Positions 38,917 through 48,405 of a stretch of 64,000 nucleotides of DNA are shown one piece after another. The notes under the pieces were generated by a model that worked only from the letters and a program-made list of their open reading frames with translations, was not told the DNA's origin and made no database searches. Source of the DNA: Deinococcus cellulosilyticus NBRC 106333 = KACC 11606 (GTDB lineage: Bacteria > Deinococcota > Deinococci > Deinococcales > Deinococcaceae). The stretch is from the NCBI RefSeq assembly GCF_007990775.1, contig NZ_BJXB01000023.1, positions 1 to 64,000 on the forward strand, in the 5' to 3' direction. A program made the translations under genes and the position numbers. Within the stretch, counting starts at the first letter, position 1; each line of letters opens with the position of its first letter.

Positions 38917-40907
38917 TGGTTGTCCTTGCCTCAAACCACATTTTGGAAGAACCTGTCGCCAGTGACAGCCCCATTTTGCAGGCCGTCACCACCGACAGCA
39001 AATACACTTACTACAGGCCAGATGGGGATGAAGATGGTGGAGAATACAGCCTGGTGGGCCCTGACTTCTACATGGGTGCCAGCGTCCACCTGATTCCCCG
39101 GGCGTCTTTGTGCGTGGAGTCGTATGACAACAGCCCCAATTTTTACTTCTCACATGTGGTGCCACCAAATGCAGTTGATCCAGAAGGCAACAGCTACTTC
39201 TACACGGGGATGCTGCTGCAGGCCTGGAGCACGCAGTATGCCAACCTCACCTTGAAGGCCCTCAGCATCCATGTGCGGTACGGGCACCCTGGAAACCCCA
39301 TGTATTATGAGCTGCTGGCTGTTCGGGAATATGGCGAAAAAGAACTGGTGGCTGTGCTGCACCACATGATTCCCGAATACCACCTGGACGAGAACGACAA
39401 CTGGGTTGTGGATGGCATGCTTCCCCTGGAGGGCTTTTCCGAAAAAGGCATCATGCTGCACAAGTTCAACAACAGGCGTCATTTTGAATTGCGGGTGTCA
39501 CGGCGCACAGACTATGGGGTTTCCCCAAGGGACCATGACCTGGCGGATCGCTTGGAAGTCCGCGACCTTCCCAAAAACACCTTCCTGCCTACCCCATCAG
39601 ATTCCAACATGGTGTTACACCGCATTGAGGGAACACTGGATCCACTGGTGATCCCTGATGAAACGGTGCTGCTGCCCCTCACCAACACAGCCCCCACCCG
39701 ACACGAAAGCCTGGCTTACCAGACCAATCTCTTCCGCAAGGTTTATCTGGTTTTTGATGTGCTGAGTGCTGTGGGCCTCAAGGCCATCAAGGTGAAGGTG
39801 GACCGGGCCAGCACCTCCGACACCGGCCAGCTGGTGTTGTCTTTGTGGTTGACGGATTTGAGCTTGTCTGGGCCTCAGGTGGACACGTTCAGCTACGAAG
39901 ATCACCTGGTGGATGTTGCAGACACCACCCCGGATGGTTACATCGTTCACACTTTCTCTGAGTATTACAGCAACTTTTTCAACAGCAGGGTGGACACCCG
40001 TCACCAGTTGCACATCTCCATCCGGGATGCTGCTGCAGGCAGCTACATGCACAACCCCAACCATGACCTGTACCTGTTTTCTGGTGATCCTGCAAATGCT
40101 GTGAAGCCGGGTGTGAAGTTGCCCATGTGGGATTACAATGACACCGGCAAGCCTGTGCATGGGCTGACGGCTCCCAGTGGGGTGGCTCCGATTCTGGGCC
40201 TCACACACGGTTCCATCAAGGAATACACGCCTGTGGAGCCAGGATTTCTGGCGAGCCACACGGAGGTGCCTGCTGGCTCTTTGATGCTCTCGAACACCAT
40301 CACCAATGTGGTGCCGGATGTGCGTTTCGTCACCCATCCTTACCAGATTGGAGATGACCTGGCCCGTTACCTGGGCAGTGTGGAGTTGTTTGGCCGCACT
40401 GAGGTGGGTCCTGCAGGTGGGCCTGTGGTGTTCACCGCCCGGTTGGAGCGCATGCCGTTCACATACCTGTATGACTTGAAACTCATGGGGGTGAATGCCA
40501 GCGCGGACCCTTCGGCTGAGCCGTTGGAACTTGCCTATGATGTGTTTGCAGTGCCAGGCCATGTGGACCCGGCCACATATGATTTCACTGACACCACCCA
40601 CCGCATCGCGGTCTTCCGGCAAACCATTTACTACAATGGCACCGAAAGCACAGGGCTGCTGGAAGCGTACCAGGGGGACCCGGCACATGGAGGCCTTCTG
40701 CCTGTCGGGGGCGAAGTGACCTTGATGGTGCGGCTTGAGAACCCACCTGCTGACTTGCGTCATGTGGTGACGGAGTTGGATCCGCGGTTCATTCCGCGTT
40801 CCCACCCCACCTTGCGCATCGAGCCGGACACCAGTTACGGCACAGGGTTTTTCCCTTTGATGGAATTCACGTTCCTGGTGGCCCCTCAACCCGAAGCCAT
40901 CACATGA
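38916..40907 (+). CDS. large putative tail appendage protein
   Basis: The 663-residue protein is beta-rich with several repeated beta-sandwich-like segments; for example KAIKVKVDRASTSDTGQLVLSLWLTDL and ELFGRTEVGPAGGPVVFTARLERM recur in style about every 130 residues. No signal peptide, membrane helix or catalytic motif is seen. It is coupled to the upstream 195-residue gene by a one-base overlap and ends before a terminator. Size, composition and location suggest a fibre, plate or decoration protein. Confidence 0.55.
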   Translation: MVVLASNHILEEPVASDSPILQAVTTDSKYTYYRPDGDEDGGEYSLVGPDFYMGASVHLIPRASLCVESYDNSPNFYFSHVVPPNAVDPEGNSYFYTGMLLQAWSTQYANLTLKALSIHVRYGHPGNPMYYELLAVREYGEKELVAVLHHMIPEYHLDENDNWVVDGMLPLEGFSEKGIMLHKFNNRRHFELRVSRRTDYGVSPRDHDLADRLEVRDLPKNTFLPTPSDSNMVLHRIEGTLDPLVIPDETVLLPLTNTAPTRHESLAYQTNLFRKVYLVFDVLSAVGLKAIKVKVDRASTSDTGQLVLSLWLTDLSLSGPQVDTFSYEDHLVDVADTTPDGYIVHTFSEYYSNFFNSRVDTRHQLHISIRDAAAGSYMHNPNHDLYLFSGDPANAVKPGVKLPMWDYNDTGKPVHGLTAPSGVAPILGLTHGSIKEYTPVEPGFLASHTEVPAGSLMLSNTITNVVPDVRFVTHPYQIGDDLARYLGSVELFGRTEVGPAGGPVVFTARLERMPFTYLYDLKLMGVNASADPSAEPLELAYDVFAVPGHVDPATYDFTDTTHRIAVFRQTIYYNGTESTGLLEAYQGDPAHGGLLPVGGEVTLMVRLENPPADLRHVVTELDPRFIPRSHPTLRIEPDTSYGTGFFPLMEFTFLVAPQPEAIT

Positions 40908-40948
40908 AGTCTTTCTTGACTGTTATGACCCTTCAAAAGCCCATCTGA

Positions 40949-40973
40949 CCCCTGAGCTTATTCAGGGGTTTTT
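40949..40973 (+). terminator. Rho-independent terminator
   Basis: CCCCTGA (40949-40955) pairs with TCAGGGG (40962-40968), followed by TTTTT. It ends the plus-strand pair and overlaps the 3' end of the convergent gene. Confidence 0.8.
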
Positions 40974-41326
40974 GCCTTTCTGGGCATCAACACCACTGGC
41001 AAAAACATGTCTGAGGGGCCAGCAGCGGAATCTTGCAGTGCATAAGGGATGTATTCTTGACCTTGATATCTGATGACGGTAGGTTGCTTCCCATCAGGTG
41101 CAGCATGCCAGTAATTCTGCTCAATGCTGATGATGTCCAGGGCTATCAAGAAATCGCCCTTCCTGTACTTTTCAGCGTTGAGGACTTCTTGAGGGGTTAA
41201 AGTTCCCATGTCAAATTTGAGGTGGGTCTCAGGTTGGGTGGCCTCCTGAAGTTCTTGAGCGATGACAACCATTTTCTGGATGGAAACCCATCCTGTAGGC
41301 AATTTCCCATTCTGAAGTTCGATCAT
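40958..41326 (-). CDS. hypothetical tail-region protein
   Basis: A 122-residue protein 9 nt after the baseplate hub gene, last in the 47069-40958 minus-strand run. It has a helical N-terminus and a beta hairpin core (YRKGDFLIALDIISIEQNYW; PTVIRYQGQEYIPYAL). Codon composition is slightly more AT-rich than its neighbours. Not recognised. Confidence 0.5.
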   Translation of the reverse strand: MIELQNGKLPTGWVSIQKMVVIAQELQEATQPETHLKFDMGTLTPQEVLNAEKYRKGDFLIALDIISIEQNYWHAAPDGKQPTVIRYQGQEYIPYALQDSAAGPSDMFLPVVLMPRKAKTPE

Positions 41327-41335
41327 GAGGCCATT

Positions 41336-42751
41336 TTACCTGCCTGGAATGTCCTGATCGTGCAACCGGGGGTATATCTCTTTGTTCCAGGTGATCTTGG
41401 TAGGAGTGAGGCCTTCCACCCAATACGAGGGGTCCCGGTAGTGCTGGTCCAGGTGGCCGCGGTCCAGGGTGAGGTACGTGCGCCCTCCAGCGGTGGGGCT
41501 CCAGGTGAGGGCCCGGCTTTGGATGTGAAACTGGTACTGGTCCGGGCCTCCCCAAGGGTAATCCGTCAAGATCCGCTCCCCTGGCCGGATGTGGGTGGAA
41601 AAAGGCAGTTGCACCTGCGCATAGTAAGCTTTGTCCAGCTGATTGAACTGGGCTGCAACCCTCCAAGAAAGCTTTCTGGAGAAAGCTTCCACGCTGGGCT
41701 CGTCAGCAGTCTGAATCAAATGGGTGCCCCACTTGGCTGCACTGTACCCAAAGCGCCGGATGGATTCAGGGTTGGCAATGGCCCATCCCATCGTGAAAAG
41801 CATCTGTTCATTGACGTAATTTATCATCGGGTACAGCATGGTGAAGTTCTTCACCCGGCTGCTGTCCCGGTAGGCCACGGTCTCACCAATGGGCTCCAGC
41901 AACCCATCCAGGCGGTGCAAAGTGAGGGCATTCCACTCTCCAAGCTGGCCCTTGCCGTTTTCATCTGCATAAGGGTACGGTGCTCTGCGCATGATGACGG
42001 TGGTGGCCGCCTTGTCCTCTCCCACCGTTTTGGGGGCTGCCCGGGTGAGCTCTCCAGAGAGTTTCGCTTGAGGCAAGGTCTGCACGTACATTTCATGCAA
42101 AGGGGCGTCCTCAACCGACTTGATGATGGACCAAAACGTGCCTTCCATCGTGCTGAAAGACATTGCCATTGGTGCCACTGCATCCAGACCGCTGAGGCTG
42201 AGCCCCAAGTAATCCCCAAGGGGCCGCCCTGCCATGCCCCAATTCGACACCAGGTTCAGCATCTTGGACATGTAATTGAACACAATCTGGTGTGGCTTGG
42301 TGTTCAGTTCTTCCGCTGCGAACACCGCCCGGGTGCGCTGCACCCCGAAAGCTGTCCCAAGCCACATCCACCATGCCAGAGCGTCTTTTTGCAGCACATG
42401 CCCAAAACACTGGGCCTGCAGGGTGGTGGTGAAAGAAGACTTCTCACCCTGAATGGATTGCTTCACACTGGGATTCACCACGATGCCGTGCAGCACCGTT
42501 TCCCATCCTCGGTTGATGCCTCCGAACACAGCCAGGCCTTCAATCAAAATTTCATCCCCATCCCGAATCAAATCGGTGTAGGCCTTGCGCACCCCGGGCC
42601 GGATGGTGCGGTACCTGGGCAGGGTCAAGGTGGCCTGGGGCATGGCCCCCAGACCGTCTTGAAAGTTGAAATCCATGATCTGCTCGTAGAGGCTCATGGG
42701 GCCATCTGCAGTGAGGATGGTGGCTCTGATTTCCGAGTAAACGTAGCTCAT
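41336..42751 (-). CDS. putative baseplate hub protein
   Basis: The 471-residue protein follows the tape-measure gene with a 4-nt overlap, the usual place for hub proteins. Its start (TADGPMSLYEQIMDFNFQDGLGAMPQATLTLPRYRTI) and the segment YTDLIRDGDEILIEGLAVFGGINRGWETVLHGIVV resemble the gp44/XkdQ-like hub beta domains. The rest is unique. It would form the tail tube end around the spike. Confidence 0.6.
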   Translation of the reverse strand: MSYVYSEIRATILTADGPMSLYEQIMDFNFQDGLGAMPQATLTLPRYRTIRPGVRKAYTDLIRDGDEILIEGLAVFGGINRGWETVLHGIVVNPSVKQSIQGEKSSFTTTLQAQCFGHVLQKDALAWWMWLGTAFGVQRTRAVFAAEELNTKPHQIVFNYMSKMLNLVSNWGMAGRPLGDYLGLSLSGLDAVAPMAMSFSTMEGTFWSIIKSVEDAPLHEMYVQTLPQAKLSGELTRAAPKTVGEDKAATTVIMRRAPYPYADENGKGQLGEWNALTLHRLDGLLEPIGETVAYRDSSRVKNFTMLYPMINYVNEQMLFTMGWAIANPESIRRFGYSAAKWGTHLIQTADEPSVEAFSRKLSWRVAAQFNQLDKAYYAQVQLPFSTHIRPGERILTDYPWGGPDQYQFHIQSRALTWSPTAGGRTYLTLDRGHLDQHYRDPSYWVEGLTPTKITWNKEIYPRLHDQDIPGR

Positions 42752-45700
42752 GATCCGATGTGTCCTGTGGGTTGTGGCAAAACGGCTTGCAAGATGGTGG
42801 ACACCCCGCGTTTGATGGCTGTGGACCTGGAGGTGTCTTCCATCCCTTTGACGTGAATTTCATCAAGCCCGATCACCTGCACCAAGATCCGCTGTTCTTG
42901 TGGCCTATTGGATTGGGTGCCGGACAGTCCAGGGGGCAACAGCAGGTCGCCTGGCTTGGGCAGCAAAGGGGTCAGCAAAGGGGTGCCTCCTGGGATTGGG
43001 GCGCCAGTGGGTTTCACGGTGGGTGTGACAGGCGGCGTTTTGGATGGTTTGGGCTGAGGTGTCTTGCTGGGCTTGGGGGTGGTTTTCGGAGATGCCGGCT
43101 TGGGGGTGAAGACCTCTGAGGGTTTGGGGATCACTGGTGGAAGCAGGGGGGTGGTCTTCTTGGGGGTGGTTTGCTTCTGAGGGGGCCCATACACCGGCTT
43201 CTGGGTGTTTTTTTTCGGGGTGGTTTTGGGGGGTGCAGGTTTGGGGGCTTTCAGGTTGGTGGTGGCCTCCAGGAATGCACTCCACCACGCCGTTTCATCG
43301 GTGATGGCTTTGCCCTCTTTCAAGAGCTCCATGTGCAGGTGGATGCCATCTGCTGCACCTGAATTGCCCTCGATGCCCAACAGGTCCCCTTCTTTCAGCA
43401 CCTGTCCGGCTTTGACTTTGATGGCGTCCAGGTGGGCCAGCCTTGCAACCATGCCGTTTTTGAGCTTCAATTCCAGCATGTTGCCGTACCCATCGTTTTG
43501 GTTGTTGTCTTTGGTGCCCGGAAGGGCCCTGAGCACCTGGGCACCAATGAACGGGTTTTTGATGGGGTCTTTGGTGCTTTTGTTGCCGATGCGGAAATCA
43601 ACCCCCTGGTGGGTGGCTGGCAGGCCGGGGTACTGCTTGCGGATCTGCTGGCTGTAAGGGGTGCCCACTTCCAGGTTGATCTTTGTGGCCCCGAGGGTGG
43701 TGAGGGCCGTGGTGATGTTGGTGCTGCTCTTGAGGGCGGTGGGGTTCAACTGGCTCAAGTCATGATCCGGGGTTTCTTTGCCTGGTTGGGGGACCGTGCG
43801 GGATGCTGGCTGGGCATCAAACTGGGTGGCTTGGCCCACCAGTGCATTGAAGATCTTCAGGCCATAGTGGTAGTCGCTGATCCCGTCTGCATGGGGCTTT
43901 TGGCTGAACTGCTTGGGCAACAGCAGTTTGCCGTCTTTCATCATGCCGTTCCAGTTGCCGCCGTTGTGCCACAAGGCACCCACGGCTGCAGCAACCATGA
44001 TGTCCCGCTCGGCTTCGCTGCCGAACTTGGTGCCTTGCTTTTCATACTTGGCCCGGACCTGTTTGGTGTAATCATTGATGAAACCCCGGGCAATCTTTTC
44101 GGCTTCTTCTGGGTGGTCGGTGATCCACTGGCGTGCCTCTTGCAGGTTGGTGAGGGGCTTGCCATCGGCGCCTTTGATTTCATAGCCCAAGTACTTCTTG
44201 TCGTAATCCCCTGCAGGATTGGGGTTTTTCGGATCCCACCCAATCAAATTTTGGGCCTGCAGCTGGTAAACGCCCCGGGCTGAGCCTTTGTCCATGTTGG
44301 GGTTTCTGCCGCCTGTGCTCTCCACCATCCCGAGGGCCCAAAGGGTGCGGTCCTGGGGCACTTGGGCGGTGGACTTCACCATCCATTGCTGGCTGTTGCC
44401 GCCTGGATTCCCATTGAGTTTTCCTTCTTGCAGGATGGAGTTGGTGTCCAGCACCCCTGCGGCAAGCTTGGCAAGGTCGGACCTGAATTTTGCCAGCTGG
44501 TTTTCGAGGGTGCCGGTGAGTTTCAGGCTGGTGGCTGAGTTCAGCCATTCGGTTTCCTTCACGCTGGCATCTTTGTACCGGGTGGAGTAGTCCAGGTAAT
44601 TGCGGCCTTGCGGGTCTTCCATTGGGCCGGCTTTTGAGAAGTTCCCGGTCTGCTTCTGGGCTTCTTTGAAGGTGCCCACGAAGCTGCCTTTTTGCCCGAG
44701 GAACTGCAGCTGCTGGTCTCCTTCAAGTCCCCAATCGGACAACATGCCGGACAGGATGGCTGCGTTGCCGCCCGAAGCGTCATACATGGCCTGGGCCAGT
44801 TTGGTTTTGCTGGCCCCGCTGCCCCGTCCAGCCCGAATCAAATTCAGGGCTTGCTGGAAGGCCATGAATGGGCTGCTTTTCTGCAGGGACTCATACCCTT
44901 TGGCTTCATCCCCAGTGAGCCCCAGTTCCTTGGCGGAAAAGCCTCCTGTGCTCTGGAACAGGTAGGCTTGCTGGGCGTAATTGTCCTTGCCGGTGATGCC
45001 TCCCATGAGGCTGTCCATTGCTTTGGCCCCTGCCTCGCCCTGCAGGGCCCGGTTGCCGGTGCCGGCCAGGGCTTGCTGCAAACCGGCCATGTATTGCAGG
45101 CTTTGCTGGTTGCTGGTGATGCCGTTTTTGTAGTTGGCTTCGGCGTAATTCACCAGTTGCCGGATGGTGTCACTTCCAGCCACCCCCACCTTGATGCCTT
45201 CAGAGATCGCCATTTTCAGGGTCTCCAGACCTTTGAGGTTGTCGCCCCTGCCGAGGGCCCCGGTGAGGCTGAGGGTCCGTCCAGCTTGGGCGGTGACGCC
45301 TTCATCCATGCCCGTCACCCGGCTAAATTTCAGCAGGTTGGTGACATCCCCACGCATTCCACCTGGGAGGTTGTAGGTGGCGGCAACCTGTCCGGCATCG
45401 GCTGCGGTGTAACCCAGTTTTGCCAGTTCAGGCAAGGTGAGCAGGTCTTTGCCGCGGAACAGGGTGAGGGGTTCTTTCTCGTAACCGTATTGGCGTGCCA
45501 GGTCTGCATCTGCCTGCACGGTGCGGCGTGCCACGTCATTGGAGCGGGTGATGCTCCTGTCCAGGTAATTGACGGCGCCCATCGTTCCACCGATCACCAG
45601 ACCGGGGATGCCAAGCCTTCCAAGCACACTGCCCATCAGTCCACCGGTGCGGAACATGCTGAGGGCCTGCAAAGCCATGTTTGCCGCACCGCCACCTTCA

Positions 45701-46422
45701 CTGCCAGCGTCTGCAGGGGGTGGGCCGCCAGGTGCCCCGGGCCCACCTCCACCTGCAGGGCCAGGTCCTGGATTTGGGTTGGTGTTGCGGTAAGCTTCTT
45801 TGGCGTCCTGCAGGGCCTTGGTGAGTTCGTTGATGCGGTTGGTGAGTTCCTGAACGCGCTGCTGGTCGGCTCCACCCTGCGCGGCTTGCCCAAGCAGGCT
45901 TTGTGCAATCCCCAAGCGGCGCTGGATGCTCACAAAGTCGCTGGGCCTGCTGGCTGCATTCAGGTAAGCATCTGTGGTAATCAGGTTGCCTTGCACGCGC
46001 TGCAGCAACCCATCAGGGCTGTTGTCTTTCAGGGGGTTGGTCCTGCTGGGGCTTCCAGCTGGGCCTGGGTGGTTTTTGAGGTCCTGAAGCTGCTTGAGGA
46101 TTTCGGGCAGGATGGTGTGGTTCTGGCCGGCTTGCAGGGCTTTGATTTCTTTGACCACATCTCCAAGGCCTGTTCCTGCAGCACCCTGAACGGCAGCAAT
46201 GTCCTGAAAGCCTTTGATGATGTCTGGAAGCATGTTTTTGACTTCCCTGAGGGTGTCTGCTGCATGCTTGAAAGCTTCGTCCATGACTTTGGCGGCTTCT
46301 CCTCCAGATTCAGCCATGCGTTTTTGGGCGGAATCCACCTCTCCAGCCTGACGCTTGATGTCTTCCAGGCCGTCTGCGTGGGCATTCACGCCTACATCAA
46401 TGGTGACTTTTGCGTTACTCAC
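42748..46422 (-). CDS. tail tape measure protein with two wall-hydrolase domains
   Basis: At 1224 residues this is the longest complete gene. The N-terminal 300 residues are helical and coiled. A transmembrane-like helix (about 255-285, GGLMGSVLGRLGIPGLVIGGTMGAV) follows. A lysozyme-like domain near 715-870 contains ALGMVESTGGRNPNMDKGSARGVYQ with the catalytic Glu. An M23 endopeptidase sits near 950-1080, with HQGVDF and IHLHMEL carrying the zinc ligands. A proline/threonine/lysine-rich linker precedes a short C-terminal tail. It sets tail length and probably opens peptidoglycan during DNA entry. Confidence 0.85.
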   Translation of the reverse strand: MSNAKVTIDVGVNAHADGLEDIKRQAGEVDSAQKRMAESGGEAAKVMDEAFKHAADTLREVKNMLPDIIKGFQDIAAVQGAAGTGLGDVVKEIKALQAGQNHTILPEILKQLQDLKNHPGPAGSPSRTNPLKDNSPDGLLQRVQGNLITTDAYLNAASRPSDFVSIQRRLGIAQSLLGQAAQGGADQQRVQELTNRINELTKALQDAKEAYRNTNPNPGPGPAGGGGPGAPGGPPPADAGSEGGGAANMALQALSMFRTGGLMGSVLGRLGIPGLVIGGTMGAVNYLDRSITRSNDVARRTVQADADLARQYGYEKEPLTLFRGKDLLTLPELAKLGYTAADAGQVAATYNLPGGMRGDVTNLLKFSRVTGMDEGVTAQAGRTLSLTGALGRGDNLKGLETLKMAISEGIKVGVAGSDTIRQLVNYAEANYKNGITSNQQSLQYMAGLQQALAGTGNRALQGEAGAKAMDSLMGGITGKDNYAQQAYLFQSTGGFSAKELGLTGDEAKGYESLQKSSPFMAFQQALNLIRAGRGSGASKTKLAQAMYDASGGNAAILSGMLSDWGLEGDQQLQFLGQKGSFVGTFKEAQKQTGNFSKAGPMEDPQGRNYLDYSTRYKDASVKETEWLNSATSLKLTGTLENQLAKFRSDLAKLAAGVLDTNSILQEGKLNGNPGGNSQQWMVKSTAQVPQDRTLWALGMVESTGGRNPNMDKGSARGVYQLQAQNLIGWDPKNPNPAGDYDKKYLGYEIKGADGKPLTNLQEARQWITDHPEEAEKIARGFINDYTKQVRAKYEKQGTKFGSEAERDIMVAAAVGALWHNGGNWNGMMKDGKLLLPKQFSQKPHADGISDYHYGLKIFNALVGQATQFDAQPASRTVPQPGKETPDHDLSQLNPTALKSSTNITTALTTLGATKINLEVGTPYSQQIRKQYPGLPATHQGVDFRIGNKSTKDPIKNPFIGAQVLRALPGTKDNNQNDGYGNMLELKLKNGMVARLAHLDAIKVKAGQVLKEGDLLGIEGNSGAADGIHLHMELLKEGKAITDETAWWSAFLEATTNLKAPKPAPPKTTPKKNTQKPVYGPPQKQTTPKKTTPLLPPVIPKPSEVFTPKPASPKTTPKPSKTPQPKPSKTPPVTPTVKPTGAPIPGGTPLLTPLLPKPGDLLLPPGLSGTQSNRPQEQRILVQVIGLDEIHVKGMEDTSRSTAIKRGVSTILQAVLPQPTGHIGS

Positions 46423-46708
46423 TGCTCCGGCGCTCCTTTGGCATGTACGTGCCGCGAGGACCTGTGAAACCAGTGCCGCCTGGCAGGGATGCTTTCACAG
46501 CTTTCTCGTGTGCAAATTTTTCTCGGATGGTTTGCAGGGTTTTGTGGTCTTTGATGGCCTGGTGGTACTCGGGGTCCTCCATTGCCAGCACGAACACCGC
46601 CAATTCTGGCGTCAGGGTGTCACTGCCCGGGATTCCCAGACTCTTGAGGGGATCACGGTTCAGTGCTTTGGCTGCCCTCCAGATCAGTTGGGTTGCTGTT
46701 TGGTCCAC
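46415..46708 (-). CDS. tail assembly chaperone, distal part (frameshift product or own start)
   Basis: A 97-residue frame (if started at the GTG at 46708) lies between the G-like chaperone and the tape measure gene, which it overlaps by 8 nt. The frame stays open and protein-like upstream to 46738 (DQAHSDLLETVDQTATQLIW), so it is probably joined to the preceding frame by a +1 shift at TTTC, giving a 217-residue fusion. G/GT fusion before the tape measure gene is a near-universal tail-phage arrangement. The RBS of the GTG is poor. Confidence 0.62.
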   Translation of the reverse strand: MDQTATQLIWRAAKALNRDPLKSLGIPGSDTLTPELAVFVLAMEDPEYHQAIKDHKTLQTIREKFAHEKAVKASLPGGTGFTGPRGTYMPKERRSSE

Positions 46709-47069
46709 CGTTTCCAGCAGATCGCTGTGCGCCTGGTCGAAATCGTTCGCGGTTCACAATGAAATCCGCATACACCTCCCACAGCACATGCTCTTGGTGC
46801 TCTGCCAGGGTGCCGATTTCCAGCAGGCGCTCTCCGCCTTCGGTGGTCCACCATCCTTCAGGGGCCGTGTCGATGATGAATTCCAGGGTGCAGAGCGCTT
46901 CTGTGAGGCTGCGCTCCGTCTGGGGCATGTCTTCCCACTTGTAAGGGGCACACAGCTGGGTTTTGCGTTTCCCGATTTGGATGCGTTCATACAGGGTGGG
47001 AATGTGGTAGGTCACGGGGCCGTTGAGCTTGGGGTCCGTTGAGGACTGGACATTGAAAGTAAACTGCAT
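46653..47069 (-). CDS. tail assembly chaperone, proximal part
   Basis: The 138-residue protein lies just upstream of the distal frame and the tape measure gene, which is the position of the G-type chaperone. The body (about 1-110) is helical and ends in ERF; the remaining 28 residues are Gly/Asn/Ser-rich with low complexity, as expected when ribosomes fail to shift. The late-promoter-like motif is 20 nt upstream of its start. Confidence 0.65.
   Translation of the reverse strand: MQFTFNVQSSTDPKLNGPVTYHIPTLYERIQIGKRKTQLCAPYKWEDMPQTERSLTEALCTLEFIIDTAPEGWWTTEGGERLLEIGTLAEHQEHVLWEVYADFIVNRERFRPGAQRSAGNGGPNSNPTDLEGSQSTEP
46737..46744 (-). other. candidate +1 frameshift site in the chaperone gene
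   Basis: On the minus strand, CGA TTT CGA is read by the zero frame. Slippage of the Phe codon TTT (46742-46740) to TTC gives GAC next and enters the distal frame. The codon following TTT is CGA, usually slow. The junction reads ERF-DQAHSDLLE, a smooth continuation. Confidence 0.5.
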
Positions 47070-47428
47070 GTTTCCAGTGTCCAGCGCAACTGCCGTAACA
47101 ATGCTACAATTTTTCTCTGAACGGCTGTTTTGAGGTGTGTCAAGTAGCAGAGATTCTTTGGGTTGTTAAATTTTTACAGTTTGTACTTGATATTCTTATG
47201 CACTCAAGAATCCATGATATGAATATCACGATTCTTATATAATTTGTACGGGAAATCCCTGATCTTCTCATGCTTCAATACAATGCAGCATTAGGTATTT
47301 TTTACTAACATGAAAACAATTAAAATCATGATGCTAAGATTAAGCTTCTCACACAATTTGATTTTTTTGCATGTTATACTTTCCTTCGCCTGTTCCAAAT
47401 ACAGGAAATTCAATTAATGGAGTTTACA
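47070..47428 (+). other. AT-rich upstream region of the lipoprotein nuclease
   Basis: This stretch is clearly more AT-rich than its surroundings and holds no gene. It contains several short inverted repeats near 47190-47240 and, near the end, an extended -10 box TGTTATACT (47372-47380) without a good -35. The late-promoter motif for the chaperone unit (47090-47100) lies at its left edge on the other strand. The composition marks a foreign insertion that includes the nuclease gene. Confidence 0.5.
47090..47100 (-). promoter_or_regulatory. late-promoter-like motif of the chaperone unit
   Basis: CTGCCGTAACA on the plus strand, ending 20 nt before the chaperone start at 47069. Confidence 0.55.
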
Positions 47429-48361
47429 ATGACTAAAAAGACCGCCCTGCTCCTATCTGTCTTTGCTGCCCTTTTAGCCTCTTGCGGCAACAATAAAATT
47501 GATGCCAGCTTTGAAAAGGCACAAATTATTAAAGATTCTGAGACAGGAGAAGTTTTGTATTTCTCAGGTGGTGGAAAGGAAGCTGAGGATTTTCAGAACA
47601 CGATGATTCAACAGGAAATCCAGAGGCAGACCCCTGAAGATGCCAAATACTATCAAGCCATTCAGCAAGCTGGTGGTTTCGGACCCTTCCACCTCAAAAT
47701 CATGAACGGTGACTCCAGAGAACTCAACGATTTCTTTGAGAAAAGCCACCTGAACTTCGTGGATGAAACCAGCAGCCTGGAAAAACAGGCCATCACCGAC
47801 TGTCCACGGCTTTTCCCACCCGAGGACCGAGGCTTGCGCAAAGTCGGGCGTCAACTGTCCATGATTGACAGCATTGGTCGCCCACAGAACGCTCAAATCT
47901 GGTACCCACCGAAACCCCAAAGCCTTTACAGCAGGGTCGCCTGCCAACAGCAGGTTGGTGCCATGGGACAAACAGGAGACCAGGGTGGTCACTTGATCGG
48001 CTACACCCTGAGTGGTTACAACAAACGGGCCAACATGGTGCCTCAAAATGGCAATTTCAACACAGGTTATTGGCGGGTGATTGAAGGCTACATCAGAGAA
48101 TGCATGAACAGCAAATCTGCGACCAGCGTTCACCCTGTCTTGTACCGGGTGGGTGTGGCTTACCCCAACAATACCACTGTGCGTCCTGACCGCTTCACCC
48201 TTACACTCCACAAATACAAGATTGTTCTGGGCATCACCACGCCCGTTCCTGAATACACCATCCTGGCTGTTTTCCAAAATCAGCCTCAGGGTGGACCCAA
48301 TGGTCCTGTCTTCGCCGCCAACCTGCGGGCAGACTTGAGATCCAAAAACTTCTGTCTTTGA
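47429..48361 (+). CDS. secreted lipoprotein with non-specific DNA/RNA endonuclease domain
   Basis: The 310-residue protein begins with a lipoprotein signal (K3-K4, hydrophobic core, LAS-C19). The C-terminal half carries GDQGGHLIGYTL with H188 and NMVPQNGNFN with N211, followed by TGYWRVIEGYIREC. This matches the beta-beta-alpha-metal fold of NucA-like endonucleases (DRGH in classical members, here DQGGH). It would digest nucleic acid outside the cell membrane. The ATG at 47429 is set by GGAG 7-8 nt upstream. The gene is opposite to the tail operon and is convergent with a SMI1/KNR4 gene. Confidence 0.68.
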   Translation: MTKKTALLLSVFAALLASCGNNKIDASFEKAQIIKDSETGEVLYFSGGGKEAEDFQNTMIQQEIQRQTPEDAKYYQAIQQAGGFGPFHLKIMNGDSRELNDFFEKSHLNFVDETSSLEKQAITDCPRLFPPEDRGLRKVGRQLSMIDSIGRPQNAQIWYPPKPQSLYSRVACQQQVGAMGQTGDQGGHLIGYTLSGYNKRANMVPQNGNFNTGYWRVIEGYIRECMNSKSATSVHPVLYRVGVAYPNNTTVRPDRFTLTLHKYKIVLGITTPVPEYTILAVFQNQPQGGPNGPVFAANLRADLRSKNFCL

Positions 48362-48378
48362 TATGCAAACTTCACTGG

Positions 48379-48405
48379 GGGTTAGGCTTGAAGCCTAACC
48401 CTTTT
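48379..48405 (+). terminator. Rho-independent terminator
   Basis: GGGTTAGGC pairs with GCCTAACCC (48379-48387 with 48393-48401), followed by TTTT. It ends the nuclease gene; the convergent SMI1/KNR4 stop lies within it. Confidence 0.75.

Noticed and set aside
44692..46467. Plus-strand frame of nearly 600 codons opposite the tape measure gene
   Set aside because: It mirrors the codon bias of the minus-strand gene, which has clear hydrolase domains; no RBS or domain on the plus strand.
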